Positions 16,053 through 25,635 of a DNA stretch of 64,000 nt are shown here, piece after piece (the stretch's first letter is position 1; each line of letters begins with the position of its first letter). This DNA is from Pedobacter sp. PAMC26386 (GTDB lineage: Bacteria > Bacteroidota > Bacteroidia > Sphingobacteriales > Sphingobacteriaceae): positions 1,364,001 to 1,428,000 of the forward strand of contig CP060294.1 of assembly GCA_014302835.1 (NCBI GenBank), given 5' to 3'. Both the position numbers and the translations under genes were made by a program. Under the pieces are notes generated by a model. That model was not told the DNA's origin. It did not search any database and worked only from the letters and a program-made list of their open reading frames with translations.

Positions 16053-17726
16053 ATGAAAAAAGTAAATCGAGTTCAAGTTTCATTGGCATTTATCCTCTGT
16101 GCTTTGGCTACATGGTATGGCTGTAAGGCAATAGGAGCAGAAGAAGCTGGTCCTGGCCAGGCGATGCATTCAACTGTAATTTCTTCTGGCAAAGTTAAAA
16201 AAGTCTTATTCATCGGTATTGATGGTTTAGTTTGGAGAACAATTACAACCACTAACGCTCCGGTATTGAAAGCATTAATGGACAATTCATGGACCAGTAC
16301 AAATGCACTTGCCGAAATTCCAACATGGAGTTCTAATGGCTGGTCTGCTTTGCTGACCGGTACAGGCGTAGCCAAACATAAGGCTACGGATAATTCATTT
16401 AGTAACGCTGATTTTAAAAATTATCCTTCCTTTTTTCATGAGGTTAAAGCGGGGTTACCAAATGCAAGAACCGGCTCTTTTGTGACCTGGGCTCCGATCA
16501 ACGATAAAATTATAGCTCAGGGTGATGCTACTTTCCGCAATTCTACTGGAAGTGATGACGCCACAGAAAAAGGATTGATTAAAGAGATCAGCACTAACAA
16601 TCCTGATGTTCTGTTTATCCAGTTTGATGATGTGGATCATGCTGGACATGCAGAGAACTTTAAACCCACAACACCAAGTTATGTTGCTGCTGTTAAGGTT
16701 GTTGATCAGCGTGTAAAGAGAGTTCTGGATGCATTAAAGGCCAGGTCAACATATAAAGATGAAGATTGGCTCGTGGTTGTGGCTGCGGATCATGGCGGGG
16801 ATATTTCTCATGGTGGACCAAGCTATCTGGAGCAAAATTCTTTTATTATCCTTAATAATATGTCGGTTACTCCAAAGATTGTAGAGGGAGAACCGGTTTC
16901 TGTAATCGAAACCAAGCCAAATACTGTTACAGCACTAAATTTTCAAAAAGATATTTATGGTGAATTTCCTGCATTACCAGATCTAGATTTAAGTAGTTCA
17001 GGTAGCTTGACTTTTGAATTTAATGTAAGAGCGACATCAACCGTAAGCGATCCGGTAATTTTAGGAAATAAGAACTGGGCTAATGGGGCTAATAAAGGAA
17101 TTATTATTTCCAATAACAAGGGTAAAATCAGGGCGAACTTTGGAGAAGGGACTTCTAATAGGCTCGATGTTGATGGGGTTGACCTGACAGATCAGAACTG
17201 GCACCATGTTACTATTGTATTAAATCGTTCAACAAAAAAAGTAACGTTATATGATGGTGGAGTACAAGTGTCTGAAGGAGATATTTCTAAAGTTGGAGAC
17301 TTGCAGAGCGGTTCTACGTTTAAAATTGGACAGGATGGAACAGGGAAATACGGACAAGTGTTTAATGGTAATATTGCGGGGTTGAGGGTTTTTAAAACTG
17401 CTTTAGGTGCGAATACAATCAGTACTTATGCTTTTAAGGATATTGATGATAGTCATCCGGATTTCAAGGCATTGGTCTTAAATGCCAAAGGTAATGATGG
17501 CTCTGGTGTTATTTATGCTGGAAGTTTAGGCAGTTCTGACATCAGCATCAGAAGAAATAATGGGGCTGACGCAGTTTGGAGTAATACGAATGCTGCAATA
17601 TTTGTGAAGAAAACTATCGACTATAAAAATGCTCCGCATTTGTATGATGTTGCAGCAACTATATTAAAATTTCTGGGAATTGATGCACCTGCAAATTATG
17701 ATGGTCATAGCCTGATTAATTTTTAA
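16053..17726 (+). CDS. Alkaline-phosphatase-superfamily phosphodiesterase with inserted LamG domain
   Basis: A 557-residue protein if the ATG at 16053 is used; an in-frame TTG at 16038 is possible but less likely. The N-terminus is hydrophobic and ends in WYGC, a likely lipoprotein site. Residues 45-265 match the phosphodiesterase/nucleotide pyrophosphatase fold: VLFIGIDG metal site, IPTWSSNGWSALLTG region with the likely Ser/Thr nucleophile, FDDVDHAGHA and VAADHGG metal ligands. Residues about 280-450 form a laminin-G/concanavalin-like domain with the typical NWHHVTIVLNRSTKKVTLYD signature. The catalytic fold then resumes with APHLYDVAATILKFLGI. The LamG module therefore sits inside the enzyme. 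It probably hydrolyses phosphoesters at the cell surface while binding a glycan; the substrate is unknown. Confidence 0.8.
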   Translation: MKKVNRVQVSLAFILCALATWYGCKAIGAEEAGPGQAMHSTVISSGKVKKVLFIGIDGLVWRTITTTNAPVLKALMDNSWTSTNALAEIPTWSSNGWSALLTGTGVAKHKATDNSFSNADFKNYPSFFHEVKAGLPNARTGSFVTWAPINDKIIAQGDATFRNSTGSDDATEKGLIKEISTNNPDVLFIQFDDVDHAGHAENFKPTTPSYVAAVKVVDQRVKRVLDALKARSTYKDEDWLVVVAADHGGDISHGGPSYLEQNSFIILNNMSVTPKIVEGEPVSVIETKPNTVTALNFQKDIYGEFPALPDLDLSSSGSLTFEFNVRATSTVSDPVILGNKNWANGANKGIIISNNKGKIRANFGEGTSNRLDVDGVDLTDQNWHHVTIVLNRSTKKVTLYDGGVQVSEGDISKVGDLQSGSTFKIGQDGTGKYGQVFNGNIAGLRVFKTALGANTISTYAFKDIDDSHPDFKALVLNAKGNDGSGVIYAGSLGSSDISIRRNNGADAVWSNTNAAIFVKKTIDYKNAPHLYDVAATILKFLGIDAPANYDGHSLINF

Positions 17727-17727
17727 A

Positions 17728-17780
17728 CAATCAAAATTCCAGACAGATTTATAAACTGAATCTGTCTGGAATTTTGATTG
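17728..17780. terminator. Large bidirectional hairpin terminator
   Basis: Arms of 22 nt at 17728-17749 and 17759-17780 are perfectly complementary around a 9-nt loop. The stem lies between the phosphodiesterase and the convergent amidohydrolase and has T-rich flanks on both strands. Confidence 0.85.
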
Positions 17781-17796
17781 TTTTGGGGGTAATTGG

Positions 17797-19107
17797 TTAT
17801 TTCTTCAGCTCATTTTTATAAATGATTCCTCCTTTCATGACAAAAGGGATCTGTTCTAACAAGCTAATATCTGTCAGAGGGTCATTTTTAAGAGCTATCA
17901 GATCGGCGTATTTGCCTGTACTTAATGAGCCTACTTTATTCTTCCATCCTAATAAATCAGCCGCATTGATTGTCGCAGCTTGTATGGCTTGCATTGGGGT
18001 CAGACCAAATTTGACCATGTATTTGAACTGTTTGCCATTCCAGCCATGGGGATAAACACCTGCATCGGTACCAAAGGCTATTTTAACACCTGCTTTTACA
18101 GCACGTTGAAAACTTAAGCGTTGTTCTTTTCCTACAAGTTTCTCTTTGTTAATGATTTTTTCGGGCGTCCCATGTTTAGCATAATCACTGAGAATGTAAT
18201 CATCATTATAGATGTCTGCTACCAGGTAAGTACCATGTGTTTTCATTAAGTTAATCGCTTCGTTGTCAAGAAAACTCCCGTGTTCTATGGAGGCTACACC
18301 GGCTTTAACTGCCATTTTTATGGCAACTGTACCATGGGCATGCGCGCAGGTTTTGAGGCCCCAGAGGTGAGCTTCTTCAACAATAGCATTCATTTCTTCT
18401 TGTGAGAACTGGGGAGCACCTACGCTTGCTTCTTCTGTCAATACACCTGCACTTGCGCCGAATTTGATAACTTCAGCACCGTATTTTATATTGTAACGGA
18501 CCTGGGCACGGACACCGTCGACTCCATTGGCAACACCGGTCATTTGTTTGGGACCTGACCAGTCTAAATAGGGTGAAAATCCGTTGAGATCGCCGTGGCT
18601 GCCGGTACTTCCAATAAATAGGGTAGCGACCAACATTCTTGGGCCGGGAATATCGCCCCGGTTAATGGCGTTCCTTAAGGATACATCTATAAATGCAGAT
18701 GCGCCTACATCCCGGCAGGTTGTAAATCCTGCTTCTAAAGTGCGTTTAGCATATATAGGGGCGATCATGGCGAGGTCTACCGGCGTTTTACGGAAAATAT
18801 CATCATAGTAGTTTTCTCCTGGCTGAAAAGTAAGGTGGGTGTGACAGTCAATTAAGCCAGGCAGGACTGTGGAATTGCTGAGGTCTATTACTGTTACACC
18901 AGTTGGTATGTTAATATTTGGACCAATGCTTTTTATCGTGTCATGGTCAATTAAAATGTACTGGTTAATCAGGACTTTACCCTTTTCTACATCAATAAGC
19001 CGTCCGGCCTTAATCACTTTAACTGAATCATTTTGCTGCTGTGCAAAGCTATTTATAGCTAAAGTTAGCAGGAGCAAGGTGATGAAATTTGAGTATCGTG
19101 GGGTCAT
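17797..19107 (-). CDS. Secreted amidohydrolase (imidazolonepropionase/prolidase-like)
   Basis: A 436-residue metal-dependent hydrolase with a signal peptide (about residues 1-22, ending in NSFAQ). Metal-binding residues are visible in LPGLIDCHTHLTF near residue 83, the carboxylated-Lys region YGAEVIKFGASAG near 213, HAHGTVAIK and IEHGSFLD for the two later His ligands, and FGTDAGVYPHGWN for the catalytic Asp. This is the subfamily annotated as imidazolonepropionase-like or Xaa-Pro dipeptidase-like amidohydrolases, several of which are prolidase or ochratoxinase relatives. Export suggests action on periplasmic peptides or amides. It is convergent with the phosphodiesterase and divergent from the WG-repeat gene. 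Confidence 0.88.
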   Translation of the reverse strand: MTPRYSNFITLLLLTLAINSFAQQQNDSVKVIKAGRLIDVEKGKVLINQYILIDHDTIKSIGPNINIPTGVTVIDLSNSTVLPGLIDCHTHLTFQPGENYYDDIFRKTPVDLAMIAPIYAKRTLEAGFTTCRDVGASAFIDVSLRNAINRGDIPGPRMLVATLFIGSTGSHGDLNGFSPYLDWSGPKQMTGVANGVDGVRAQVRYNIKYGAEVIKFGASAGVLTEEASVGAPQFSQEEMNAIVEEAHLWGLKTCAHAHGTVAIKMAVKAGVASIEHGSFLDNEAINLMKTHGTYLVADIYNDDYILSDYAKHGTPEKIINKEKLVGKEQRLSFQRAVKAGVKIAFGTDAGVYPHGWNGKQFKYMVKFGLTPMQAIQAATINAADLLGWKNKVGSLSTGKYADLIALKNDPLTDISLLEQIPFVMKGGIIYKNELKK

Positions 19108-19195
19108 AAAAAGGCGTATTTAGATTAGCAGTTACAATATAATGAAAGTTTAAATCCCGTTATTATGGATTGGATTAATAATTTACCTTTATGCT

Positions 19196-20338
19196 GTGAG
19201 AACAACTATCCAGGGAAATTATATTAAACTTTTATCTATAGCTTTTTTGATCATGAATACAGTATTTCCAGTTAATGCTAAAGGACAGGAACAACCTTTG
19301 AAATTGTATCCCTGGTTAGCCAAAACTGGTAAATTTGGTTATTGTGATAGTCTAGGAAATCTTGTGATCAAGCCTAAATTTGAAGAGGGCAGAGCATTTG
19401 TAAATGGATATGCTTTTGTGAAGGAAAATGATAAGTACAGTGTAATTGATCAGCAGGAACGGGTTGTAATTAAGCCTAAGCATTACAGTGCTGGGATTTA
19501 TGCTGAAGGATTTTATTCATTATATAAAAAGAGTGATAATTATAATGCTGCCGGGTTATATTCTGATGGTTTATTTACGCTTTTCATTACAAAGAAAGAA
19601 TATGTTGCCTGGTGGCAATTTTGGAAGTGGGAGCGTGGCCCCTTGTTTTTCTTCAATTATTCTATTCACAGAACAAAATGGGAAATACTTTCACTACCTG
19701 ATAAAAATGTAATATTTCGGGAAAGATTAAGTTATTGGGATTTATATGAACCTTATGAAATGGGAAGCTGGACTTTATATAGAAATGATTCATTTAAATT
19801 CCCTTTTCCTATTGCTTCTGTTGGAAAGTCATTGGTGATTAAGCAACAGCTTTATGAATTGGATAGTAACAATAAAATCCAGAAGTTCGATAGTGACTAT
19901 GATCTTCAAACAACTAATAGGGAGATTTCTGCTATTTTTAATGATCCTGATCCAGCTGCTAAAATAGCGGAGCGGGATGATTTACCTTTTGAAAATGCGA
20001 TACCTTGTCAGTTTTCTAAACACTGCTATATTGGAAAAGACGCTGTTACGAAGAAATTTGGTATTTATGATAGTCAAAAAGAATCCTGGATTTTACAACC
20101 TGAATATAACAAGCTAAAAGAAGAAATTGCAGAGCATATTGTGGTTTATAGCGAAATTAGTCATCCAAACGGTTGGCCTGAAGACTTTTTGGGTTTATTG
20201 GATACCAAGAATAATAAAGTACTTACACCAGCGAAATATCACCAGATAGATGTTGATGGAAGGGTCAGTGTAACGGAAAATGGAAAGCGAATTTATTATT
20301 ATATAAATATTAGTACTGGTAAAGAATACAGGGAGTAG
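19196..20338 (+). CDS. WG-repeat secreted protein
   Basis: A 380-residue protein read from a GTG start, since no ATG is available in frame upstream before a stop. A signal peptide covers about residues 1-29. The body carries WG-type repeats: GKFGYCDSLGNLVIKPKFEE near residue 47, a second at NDKYSVIDQQERVVIKPKHY near 78, and later ones around VTKKFGIYDSQKESWILQPE and LGLLDTKNNKVLTPAKYHQI. WG repeats form beta-hairpin solenoids in exported Bacteroidota and Firmicutes proteins of unknown role. The spacing between repeats 2 and 3 is filled by a non-repeat segment rich in Trp. It is convergent with the hexosaminidase. Confidence 0.8.
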   Translation: MRTTIQGNYIKLLSIAFLIMNTVFPVNAKGQEQPLKLYPWLAKTGKFGYCDSLGNLVIKPKFEEGRAFVNGYAFVKENDKYSVIDQQERVVIKPKHYSAGIYAEGFYSLYKKSDNYNAAGLYSDGLFTLFITKKEYVAWWQFWKWERGPLFFFNYSIHRTKWEILSLPDKNVIFRERLSYWDLYEPYEMGSWTLYRNDSFKFPFPIASVGKSLVIKQQLYELDSNNKIQKFDSDYDLQTTNREISAIFNDPDPAAKIAERDDLPFENAIPCQFSKHCYIGKDAVTKKFGIYDSQKESWILQPEYNKLKEEIAEHIVVYSEISHPNGWPEDFLGLLDTKNNKVLTPAKYHQIDVDGRVSVTENGKRIYYYINISTGKEYRE

Positions 20339-20354
20339 GAATTTATTAATTGTT

Positions 20355-22643
20355 TTATCTATAGAAATCCTTAGCATTTACATCTCTTCGTTTTCCTGAA
20401 GGATCTTGTACTTCCAGTTTTAATGTATAACCTCCGCCGCCTTCTAAGAATAACAATTCAAAAGGATGGTATCCTTTTTTTAAGGCAATCTGAGCAGATT
20501 TCTCCATAGCGAAGTGCATGCCATCATTATCTACAAGAGTTGTACTGTCCATTTTGAGTACGCTGCCATCATCAGACCGTAGAAAAAAGGTATAAACTCC
20601 CGTTTCTTCAGCATAAAAGTAGCCTTTGTGTTTTGTTGCAAACTGATCTGCTGTTTTAGCTATGGGTATTTCGATAGCAGCGGTGACTTTACGACTGTCT
20701 AAATCTTTTTCATCTATCTCTTTAACTACATGATAACCATGTGGGTAATAAGAGAAATCCAATCCTTTTTGTAAGTTTTCCACTTTGGCAGACTCGAAAT
20801 AATCCTGTTTTATATAATCGATTGTATAAACTTCCCCGCGTTTGCCAGAGGTATTGAATGCAGCTAATTTAAATTGTACAGGCCGATCAACTTTAATGCT
20901 CTTGTTAAATACGCTGGAAGATATGGTTGGTAAGCTGCCGTCCGTGGTATAGTGAATTTTAAAAGCAGGTACCGGGTTGATGAGCTGAAGGGAAGCAGTA
21001 TCTGTGAAAACGCTTTTAGGACTAAAGCCTTTCAAATCCTGAAACCGATAATTAATACCCATTGCATCGAGCATGGGCAATTGGTTGATAACCCTGCTTT
21101 CAAAACCTTTCCAGTCTGATGGCGAATTGTTCCAGGCTACTTCTGACATGGCCATCATCCTTGGGAAAATCATGTATTCCAAACGTTGCTCACTTGGAAT
21201 GGTTTCTGTCCAGAGGCAGGACTGAACACCTTTGACGTATTTTTGCTCTGCCGTATTGAGTTTAAAGCCAAGAGGATTAAATGTATAGACCTTTTGCAGA
21301 GAGTTAACATCCTGCTGGGCATCAAAATAACAATACTCACCTGGAGCCATGATAATTTCATTTCCTTTTTCTGCAGCATGTTTGGGTGCATCAGGAATCC
21401 AGGTACGCCAGTACATTAAGGTTGCAGTTTTAGAGACTCCGCCGTCAAGGATTTCATCCCATCCGATCATTTTTTTGTTTTTACTATTAAAAAACTGTTC
21501 CATTCTATGTACGAAATAACTCTGAAGCTCATTGATGTCTTTTAAACCTTCTTTTTTCATCAGGGAATCACATTCAGGAACATTTTTCCAGCTGCTTTTC
21601 TCTACTTCATCTGCTCCTAAGTGAATGTATTTACTTGGGAAAAGTGCGGCTATTTCTGTGAATACATTCTCAGCAAATTCATAAGTGCTTTCTTTACATG
21701 GGCACAGGGGTTCAGAGAAATCTTTTGCCTGTCCGCCTTTTCCATTGGAGGCAAGCCATGGCATCAGCGTGGTTGCTGCCATCATATGCCCTGGCATATC
21801 TATTTCCGGAATAATCTCAATTGATCTTGCCCGGGCATATTTAATCAATCCTTTCATTTGCTCCTGGGTATAAAATCCTCCATATTTTCTTATGCCGTCA
21901 ATGGTCTTGAAATGTTTTTCTGGAAGGGCATAGTCAGGATTATCTTTGGCTAATGCAAGACAGGTTGAATCTTGTTTATTGAGGTTACGCCATGCACCTT
22001 TTGAGGTGAGTTCGGGATATTTTTTTATTTCTATACGCCAGCCCTGGTCATCTGTAAGATGTAAATGAAACTTGTTGAATTTATAAAGTGCCATACGGTC
22101 TATCATCTTTTCCAGATAGGCTATATCAAAGAAATGACGGGATACATCTAAATGCATACCTCTCCACTCGAAACGAGGTGCGTCAGTTATTTCTACATTT
22201 GGAATTTGAAGTTCAGCTGTGGAATGATTTGCATATAAAGGGGCTCCAATCAGCTGTTTTATGGTAGATACTGCAGAAAAGGAACCTTCTGCAGTATTCG
22301 CAGTAATCACAATAGACTTATCTTTTACTGAAAGCAGATATCCGCCCTGTGGCAGAGTATTGTCTCCGGTTTTAAGGGTGATAGTTCCTGCGTTTTTAGC
22401 AGTCCGGGAGCATTTTTCTGTGATGCTTTTTAACTCGGCCGCTGCCGCATTAAAAACAGAAGAACTTATAATCCGGGTGTTTTTATTCAATTGAAAATTC
22501 CCCTTAGCAGGTTTTAAAGTAGTAGGCTGGGGAATGATTGTGTATTTGGAGTTGGTTAAATGCTTAGTTTGCGCATCTATGTTTGTGTAATTAAGCAGTA
22601 AAGAGATACAGAGGCTGGTAAGGGTAAATAGTTTAAACTTCAT
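20355..22643 (-). CDS. Beta-N-acetylhexosaminidase (GH20) with PA14-like C-terminus
   Basis: A 762-residue exported glycoside hydrolase with a signal peptide (about residues 1-24). A GH20 N-terminal domain (about 30-150) precedes the catalytic barrel (about 150-500), whose catalytic Asp-Glu pair is in the HLGADEVEKSSW motif and whose substrate-binding motif is FHLHLTDDQGWRIEIKKYPE. After a chitobiase-type C-terminal segment (YTTDGSLPTIS near 565) there is a PA14-like module with GYFYAEETGVYTFFLRSDDG near residue 680, likely for carbohydrate binding. The enzyme removes terminal GlcNAc or GalNAc from glycans or chitin fragments. It is not beside SusC/SusD genes, so it is not part of a recognisable PUL here. 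Confidence 0.93.
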   Translation of the reverse strand: MKFKLFTLTSLCISLLLNYTNIDAQTKHLTNSKYTIIPQPTTLKPAKGNFQLNKNTRIISSSVFNAAAAELKSITEKCSRTAKNAGTITLKTGDNTLPQGGYLLSVKDKSIVITANTAEGSFSAVSTIKQLIGAPLYANHSTAELQIPNVEITDAPRFEWRGMHLDVSRHFFDIAYLEKMIDRMALYKFNKFHLHLTDDQGWRIEIKKYPELTSKGAWRNLNKQDSTCLALAKDNPDYALPEKHFKTIDGIRKYGGFYTQEQMKGLIKYARARSIEIIPEIDMPGHMMAATTLMPWLASNGKGGQAKDFSEPLCPCKESTYEFAENVFTEIAALFPSKYIHLGADEVEKSSWKNVPECDSLMKKEGLKDINELQSYFVHRMEQFFNSKNKKMIGWDEILDGGVSKTATLMYWRTWIPDAPKHAAEKGNEIIMAPGEYCYFDAQQDVNSLQKVYTFNPLGFKLNTAEQKYVKGVQSCLWTETIPSEQRLEYMIFPRMMAMSEVAWNNSPSDWKGFESRVINQLPMLDAMGINYRFQDLKGFSPKSVFTDTASLQLINPVPAFKIHYTTDGSLPTISSSVFNKSIKVDRPVQFKLAAFNTSGKRGEVYTIDYIKQDYFESAKVENLQKGLDFSYYPHGYHVVKEIDEKDLDSRKVTAAIEIPIAKTADQFATKHKGYFYAEETGVYTFFLRSDDGSVLKMDSTTLVDNDGMHFAMEKSAQIALKKGYHPFELLFLEGGGGYTLKLEVQDPSGKRRDVNAKDFYR

Positions 22644-22782
22644 ATGGATAGATTTGGCTTGTCTGAAACCAAATGTAAATAAAAGCTATTATTCCTAATG
22701 GTGAATATAGTATGCAATTCTATCCATTATGTTGCCTTCAGGATTTGTCTGAAATCATCGTTTTTTGTATCTTTAAGTCATA

Positions 22783-24111
22783 TTGATGGAAGAAAAACGA
22801 TTGGGGAAACCCGCATTTAATGAGGCTTTAAAATTTTGGTTTAAACTAGGTTGGGTTAGCTTTGGCGGAACTGCGGGACACATTGCTTTGATGCATGATT
22901 TTCTGGTAGATCGAAAAAAATGGGTGAGTAATAGTCGTTTTTTTCATGCACTTAGTATTTGTATGCTACTCCCTGGCCCAGAGGCACAGCAACTGGCTAT
23001 TTATATTGGTTGGCAATTACACGGTAAAAAAGGTGGTTTGATTGCTGGAATATTATTCGTGCTGCCTTCCATGTTTATTCTTTTGGCTTTAAGCATTGTT
23101 TATGTATCTTACGGGAATCTGCCCTGGATTTATGCCATGTTTAATGCTCTCAAACCAGCGGTAATTGCCATTATCATCATTGCTTTATTTAAGGTTGGGC
23201 AAAAATCTCTAAATGGTGTATTACATTATATGATCGCCGGAATAGCTTTTATCTGCATTTTCTTTTTTAATATTTCCTTGTTACTGATCATTCTTGGCAC
23301 TATCGTGCTGGCTTTGGTGATCAGACGTTTTTATCCTGAATGGTTGCACGGGGTGAGCCAACTGCAAGAGCAGCATCTTGACCATGAGGAGGAGTATTAT
23401 ATCAATGCATCATCGGTTGCACCGGATGCTGGGTTTGAAACGAAACGGTTCATGAAACAACTGGCTATTTTCCTACTTTTCTGGGTTATGCCTTTTGCCT
23501 CGTTTTATTTATTATCGGGAGACTTCTCTTTCTGGCAGCGACTGATCTTATTTTTTACACAAACTGCGTTTTTTACTATTGGTGGTTCATATACAGTACT
23601 ACCTTATGTGGCACAATTCGCTGTGACTAAATTAAACTGGCTCTCTAAAATGCAAATGGTGGATGGTTTCGCGCTCGCGGAAACTACACCGGGCCCACTG
23701 ATCATAGTAGTCGGTTTTGTAGGGTTTATGGCTGGGTTTAACCATTTCCATGGGTCTTTATTGATGGGAAGCATTGCACTGATTGCGACTACTTTTTATA
23801 CTTTTCTGCCTTGTTTCCTATTTATTTTTGTTGGCGGGCCCTTGATAGAAAGGTCTCATGGCAATGAAATCATCAGCGGGGTTTTAAAATTGGTGACGGC
23901 AGCAGTGGTTGGAGTGATTCTAAACCTGACTATTTTTTTAGGAAAGGATGTTGTTTTTCCTGGCGGTATGGCGCTATCTCATTTCGATTTAGTGGCTTTA
24001 ATCTGGATTATAATCTCTCTTTTCCTGATGTTAAAACTGAAACTCAACGTTGTTTACCTGATTTTAATGAGCCTTTTATTTGGGTTGTTGCGTTATCTAA
24101 CTAGGGTGTAA
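22783..24111 (+). CDS. chrA: Chromate ion transporter, long (two-domain) ChrA
   Basis: A 442-residue inner-membrane protein of the CHR family. Two homologous halves are visible, the first opening FWFKLGWVSFGGTAGHIALM and the second FFTQTAFFTIGGSYTVLPYV, each followed by a proline-glycine-containing ligand region: LLPGPEAQQLAIYIG in the first and ETTPGPLIIVVGFVGFMAG in the second. Ten or so hydrophobic helices cover the rest. Members pump chromate out, probably by proton exchange, although some serve other oxyanions. There is no neighbouring chrB-type regulator. Its last 15 bp overlap the 3' end of the convergent methyltransferase gene. Confidence 0.93.
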   Translation: MMEEKRLGKPAFNEALKFWFKLGWVSFGGTAGHIALMHDFLVDRKKWVSNSRFFHALSICMLLPGPEAQQLAIYIGWQLHGKKGGLIAGILFVLPSMFILLALSIVYVSYGNLPWIYAMFNALKPAVIAIIIIALFKVGQKSLNGVLHYMIAGIAFICIFFFNISLLLIILGTIVLALVIRRFYPEWLHGVSQLQEQHLDHEEEYYINASSVAPDAGFETKRFMKQLAIFLLFWVMPFASFYLLSGDFSFWQRLILFFTQTAFFTIGGSYTVLPYVAQFAVTKLNWLSKMQMVDGFALAETTPGPLIIVVGFVGFMAGFNHFHGSLLMGSIALIATTFYTFLPCFLFIFVGGPLIERSHGNEIISGVLKLVTAAVVGVILNLTIFLGKDVVFPGGMALSHFDLVALIWIIISLFLMLKLKLNVVYLILMSLLFGLLRYLTRV

Positions 24112-24909
24112 GGAGTTTTTCTTTGTTGCCACAATGGCAAATATCATGGGTATCTTATTGTCGAGGTGTTTAATCCGATATTTTTTTGGTTCTGTATCTG
24201 ATTCTATTGTATTGTTAAAGCAATTGTAAGGCGAATAGTCAAACTCATCAAATGAATTGAGCTCTAAACCATTTTTTAGCAGGTTATTTAGAACTTCGCT
24301 TGTGCTGTGGTTCCATCCTACAGATTCCTGACTGATAGGTGCTTTTCTGTCGGCATAGGTACCGGTTTGGTTTTCTATTATTGGACCTGTATTGAAATAG
24401 TTATAACCTATCTTCTCAAAATTATCATCGAACATCCATACTACAGGATGAAATTCTACGAAGACAAATTTCCCTCCTGGTTTTAAAAATCCTGAAACTA
24501 TCTGTGCCCATTTGTCCAGATCGGGTAACCAGCCAATTGTCCCATAGCTTGTAAATACAATATCGAATTGTTCTGTCAGATGACTGGGAAGATCGTAGAT
24601 GTCACAACAAATAAATCGCGCAGGTGTTTTTGCTTTTTCAGCAAGTTCATTTGCACTTGCAATCGCTTTATCGGATAAATCTATTCCAGTTACTTTTGCA
24701 CCCAGTCTTCCTAAAGAGATGGTGTCTTGCCCGAAGTGACATTGCAAATGTAAAATGGTTTTCCCCTTTACGTCTCCCAATAAATTAAGTTCAATTTCGT
24801 TAAGTGACGTTTTCCCATTTAAAAAACCGCTGACATCATAAAAACTCGAGTTTAAATGGGTTTCCGTTCTGTTATTCCAGGATTGTCTGTTTATTTCTAT
24901 GTAATCCAT
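24097..24909 (-). CDS. Class I SAM-dependent methyltransferase
   Basis: I place the start at the ATG at 24909 (MDYIEINRQSWNN), giving 270 residues, because an A-rich AAAAAAG site directly precedes it and the upstream in-frame extension from 24987 looks like leader sequence. Motif I is GKTILHLQCHFGQDT near residue 58, an unusual LQCxxGQ form seen in a known small-methyltransferase group. Motif II is VTGIDLSDKAI. The aromatic, acidic C-terminus has no cofactor role. The substrate is unknown. Tail-to-tail overlap with chrA is 15 bp. This is one of several unlinked methyltransferases in the window. Confidence 0.85.
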   Translation of the reverse strand: MDYIEINRQSWNNRTETHLNSSFYDVSGFLNGKTSLNEIELNLLGDVKGKTILHLQCHFGQDTISLGRLGAKVTGIDLSDKAIASANELAEKAKTPARFICCDIYDLPSHLTEQFDIVFTSYGTIGWLPDLDKWAQIVSGFLKPGGKFVFVEFHPVVWMFDDNFEKIGYNYFNTGPIIENQTGTYADRKAPISQESVGWNHSTSEVLNNLLKNGLELNSFDEFDYSPYNCFNNTIESDTEPKKYRIKHLDNKIPMIFAIVATKKNSLHPS

Positions 24910-25146
24910 CTTTTTTGTGATTTTGTAATAATAGTATCTAAGGGCGCTTTTTGGCAGGTTTCTTCCTTTTATCTGATTTCTATACAAGTATATATTTATT
25001 TCTAGAGAAGAGAGGAGTCTTGCATGAAAAATAAATTTGTAGTTTAGTCAATATTATAAGAATAAGGACTGGAGTATATTTTTTATCGATGAACTGGGAT
25101 TCTCTAATGAAATTGTTCCGTAACACTACAGAAATTAGAAGAAAAT

Positions 25147-25578
25147 ATGAATAATGAAGTTGTAAAATTACACACGGCAGGATTAGTGGTTGTTAAGGAA
25201 GGTAAACTTCTTTTAGCTTTTAGTAAGAATAAAAATGCCTGGTACCTTCCGGGTGGAAAAATTGATAGTGGTGAGACTTCTCTTCAGGCTATTCAAAGGG
25301 AGATCAAGGAAGAACTGAATCTTGACCTGAATCCGGAATTGATTGAAGTGTATTGTCATATTACAGCACCGGCTTTTGGCGAAAATAAAAATCTCCTGAT
25401 GGAACAGGATTGTTTTATTTATGATTTGACGGAAGAAATAGAAGCTAGTAATGAAATTGATGAGGTTGGTTATTTTGATTTAGATAGCTATTTAAAGGAA
25501 CCTGCACAAGTGCCAGGAGTTTTGGCGCTTTTTAGCAGACTTGAAAAAGATGGATTATTGGTTAGTGCCTTAGGTTAA
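25147..25578 (+). CDS. NUDIX hydrolase
   Basis: A 143-residue NUDIX protein. The Nudix box runs from about residue 37 (GKIDSGETSLQAIQREIKEE), with the spacing G-x5-E-x7-REUxEExxU satisfied and the catalytic glutamates intact. The fold is otherwise complete with no extra domain. Enzymes of this size hydrolyse nucleoside diphosphate-linked compounds, including oxidised dNTPs in MutT-type cases, but the substrate cannot be read from sequence. A uracil-DNA glycosylase-like gene follows 57 bp downstream in the same direction, so the pair may share a transcript. Confidence 0.9.
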   Translation: MNNEVVKLHTAGLVVVKEGKLLLAFSKNKNAWYLPGGKIDSGETSLQAIQREIKEELNLDLNPELIEVYCHITAPAFGENKNLLMEQDCFIYDLTEEIEASNEIDEVGYFDLDSYLKEPAQVPGVLALFSRLEKDGLLVSALG

Positions 25579-25635
25579 TGAAGAAGGCTTTTGAACAATT
25601 GGGGGATTTTTGACGCGGTTTTAAGACTAACCTGA

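Noticed and set aside
21170..21391. Frames within the GH20 gene on both strands
   Set aside because: They overlap the intact, motif-complete hexosaminidase frame and show no independent signals.
24097..24111. Overlap of chrA and the methyltransferase as a possible frame error
   Set aside because: Short tail-to-tail overlaps between convergent genes are common, and both proteins end normally.
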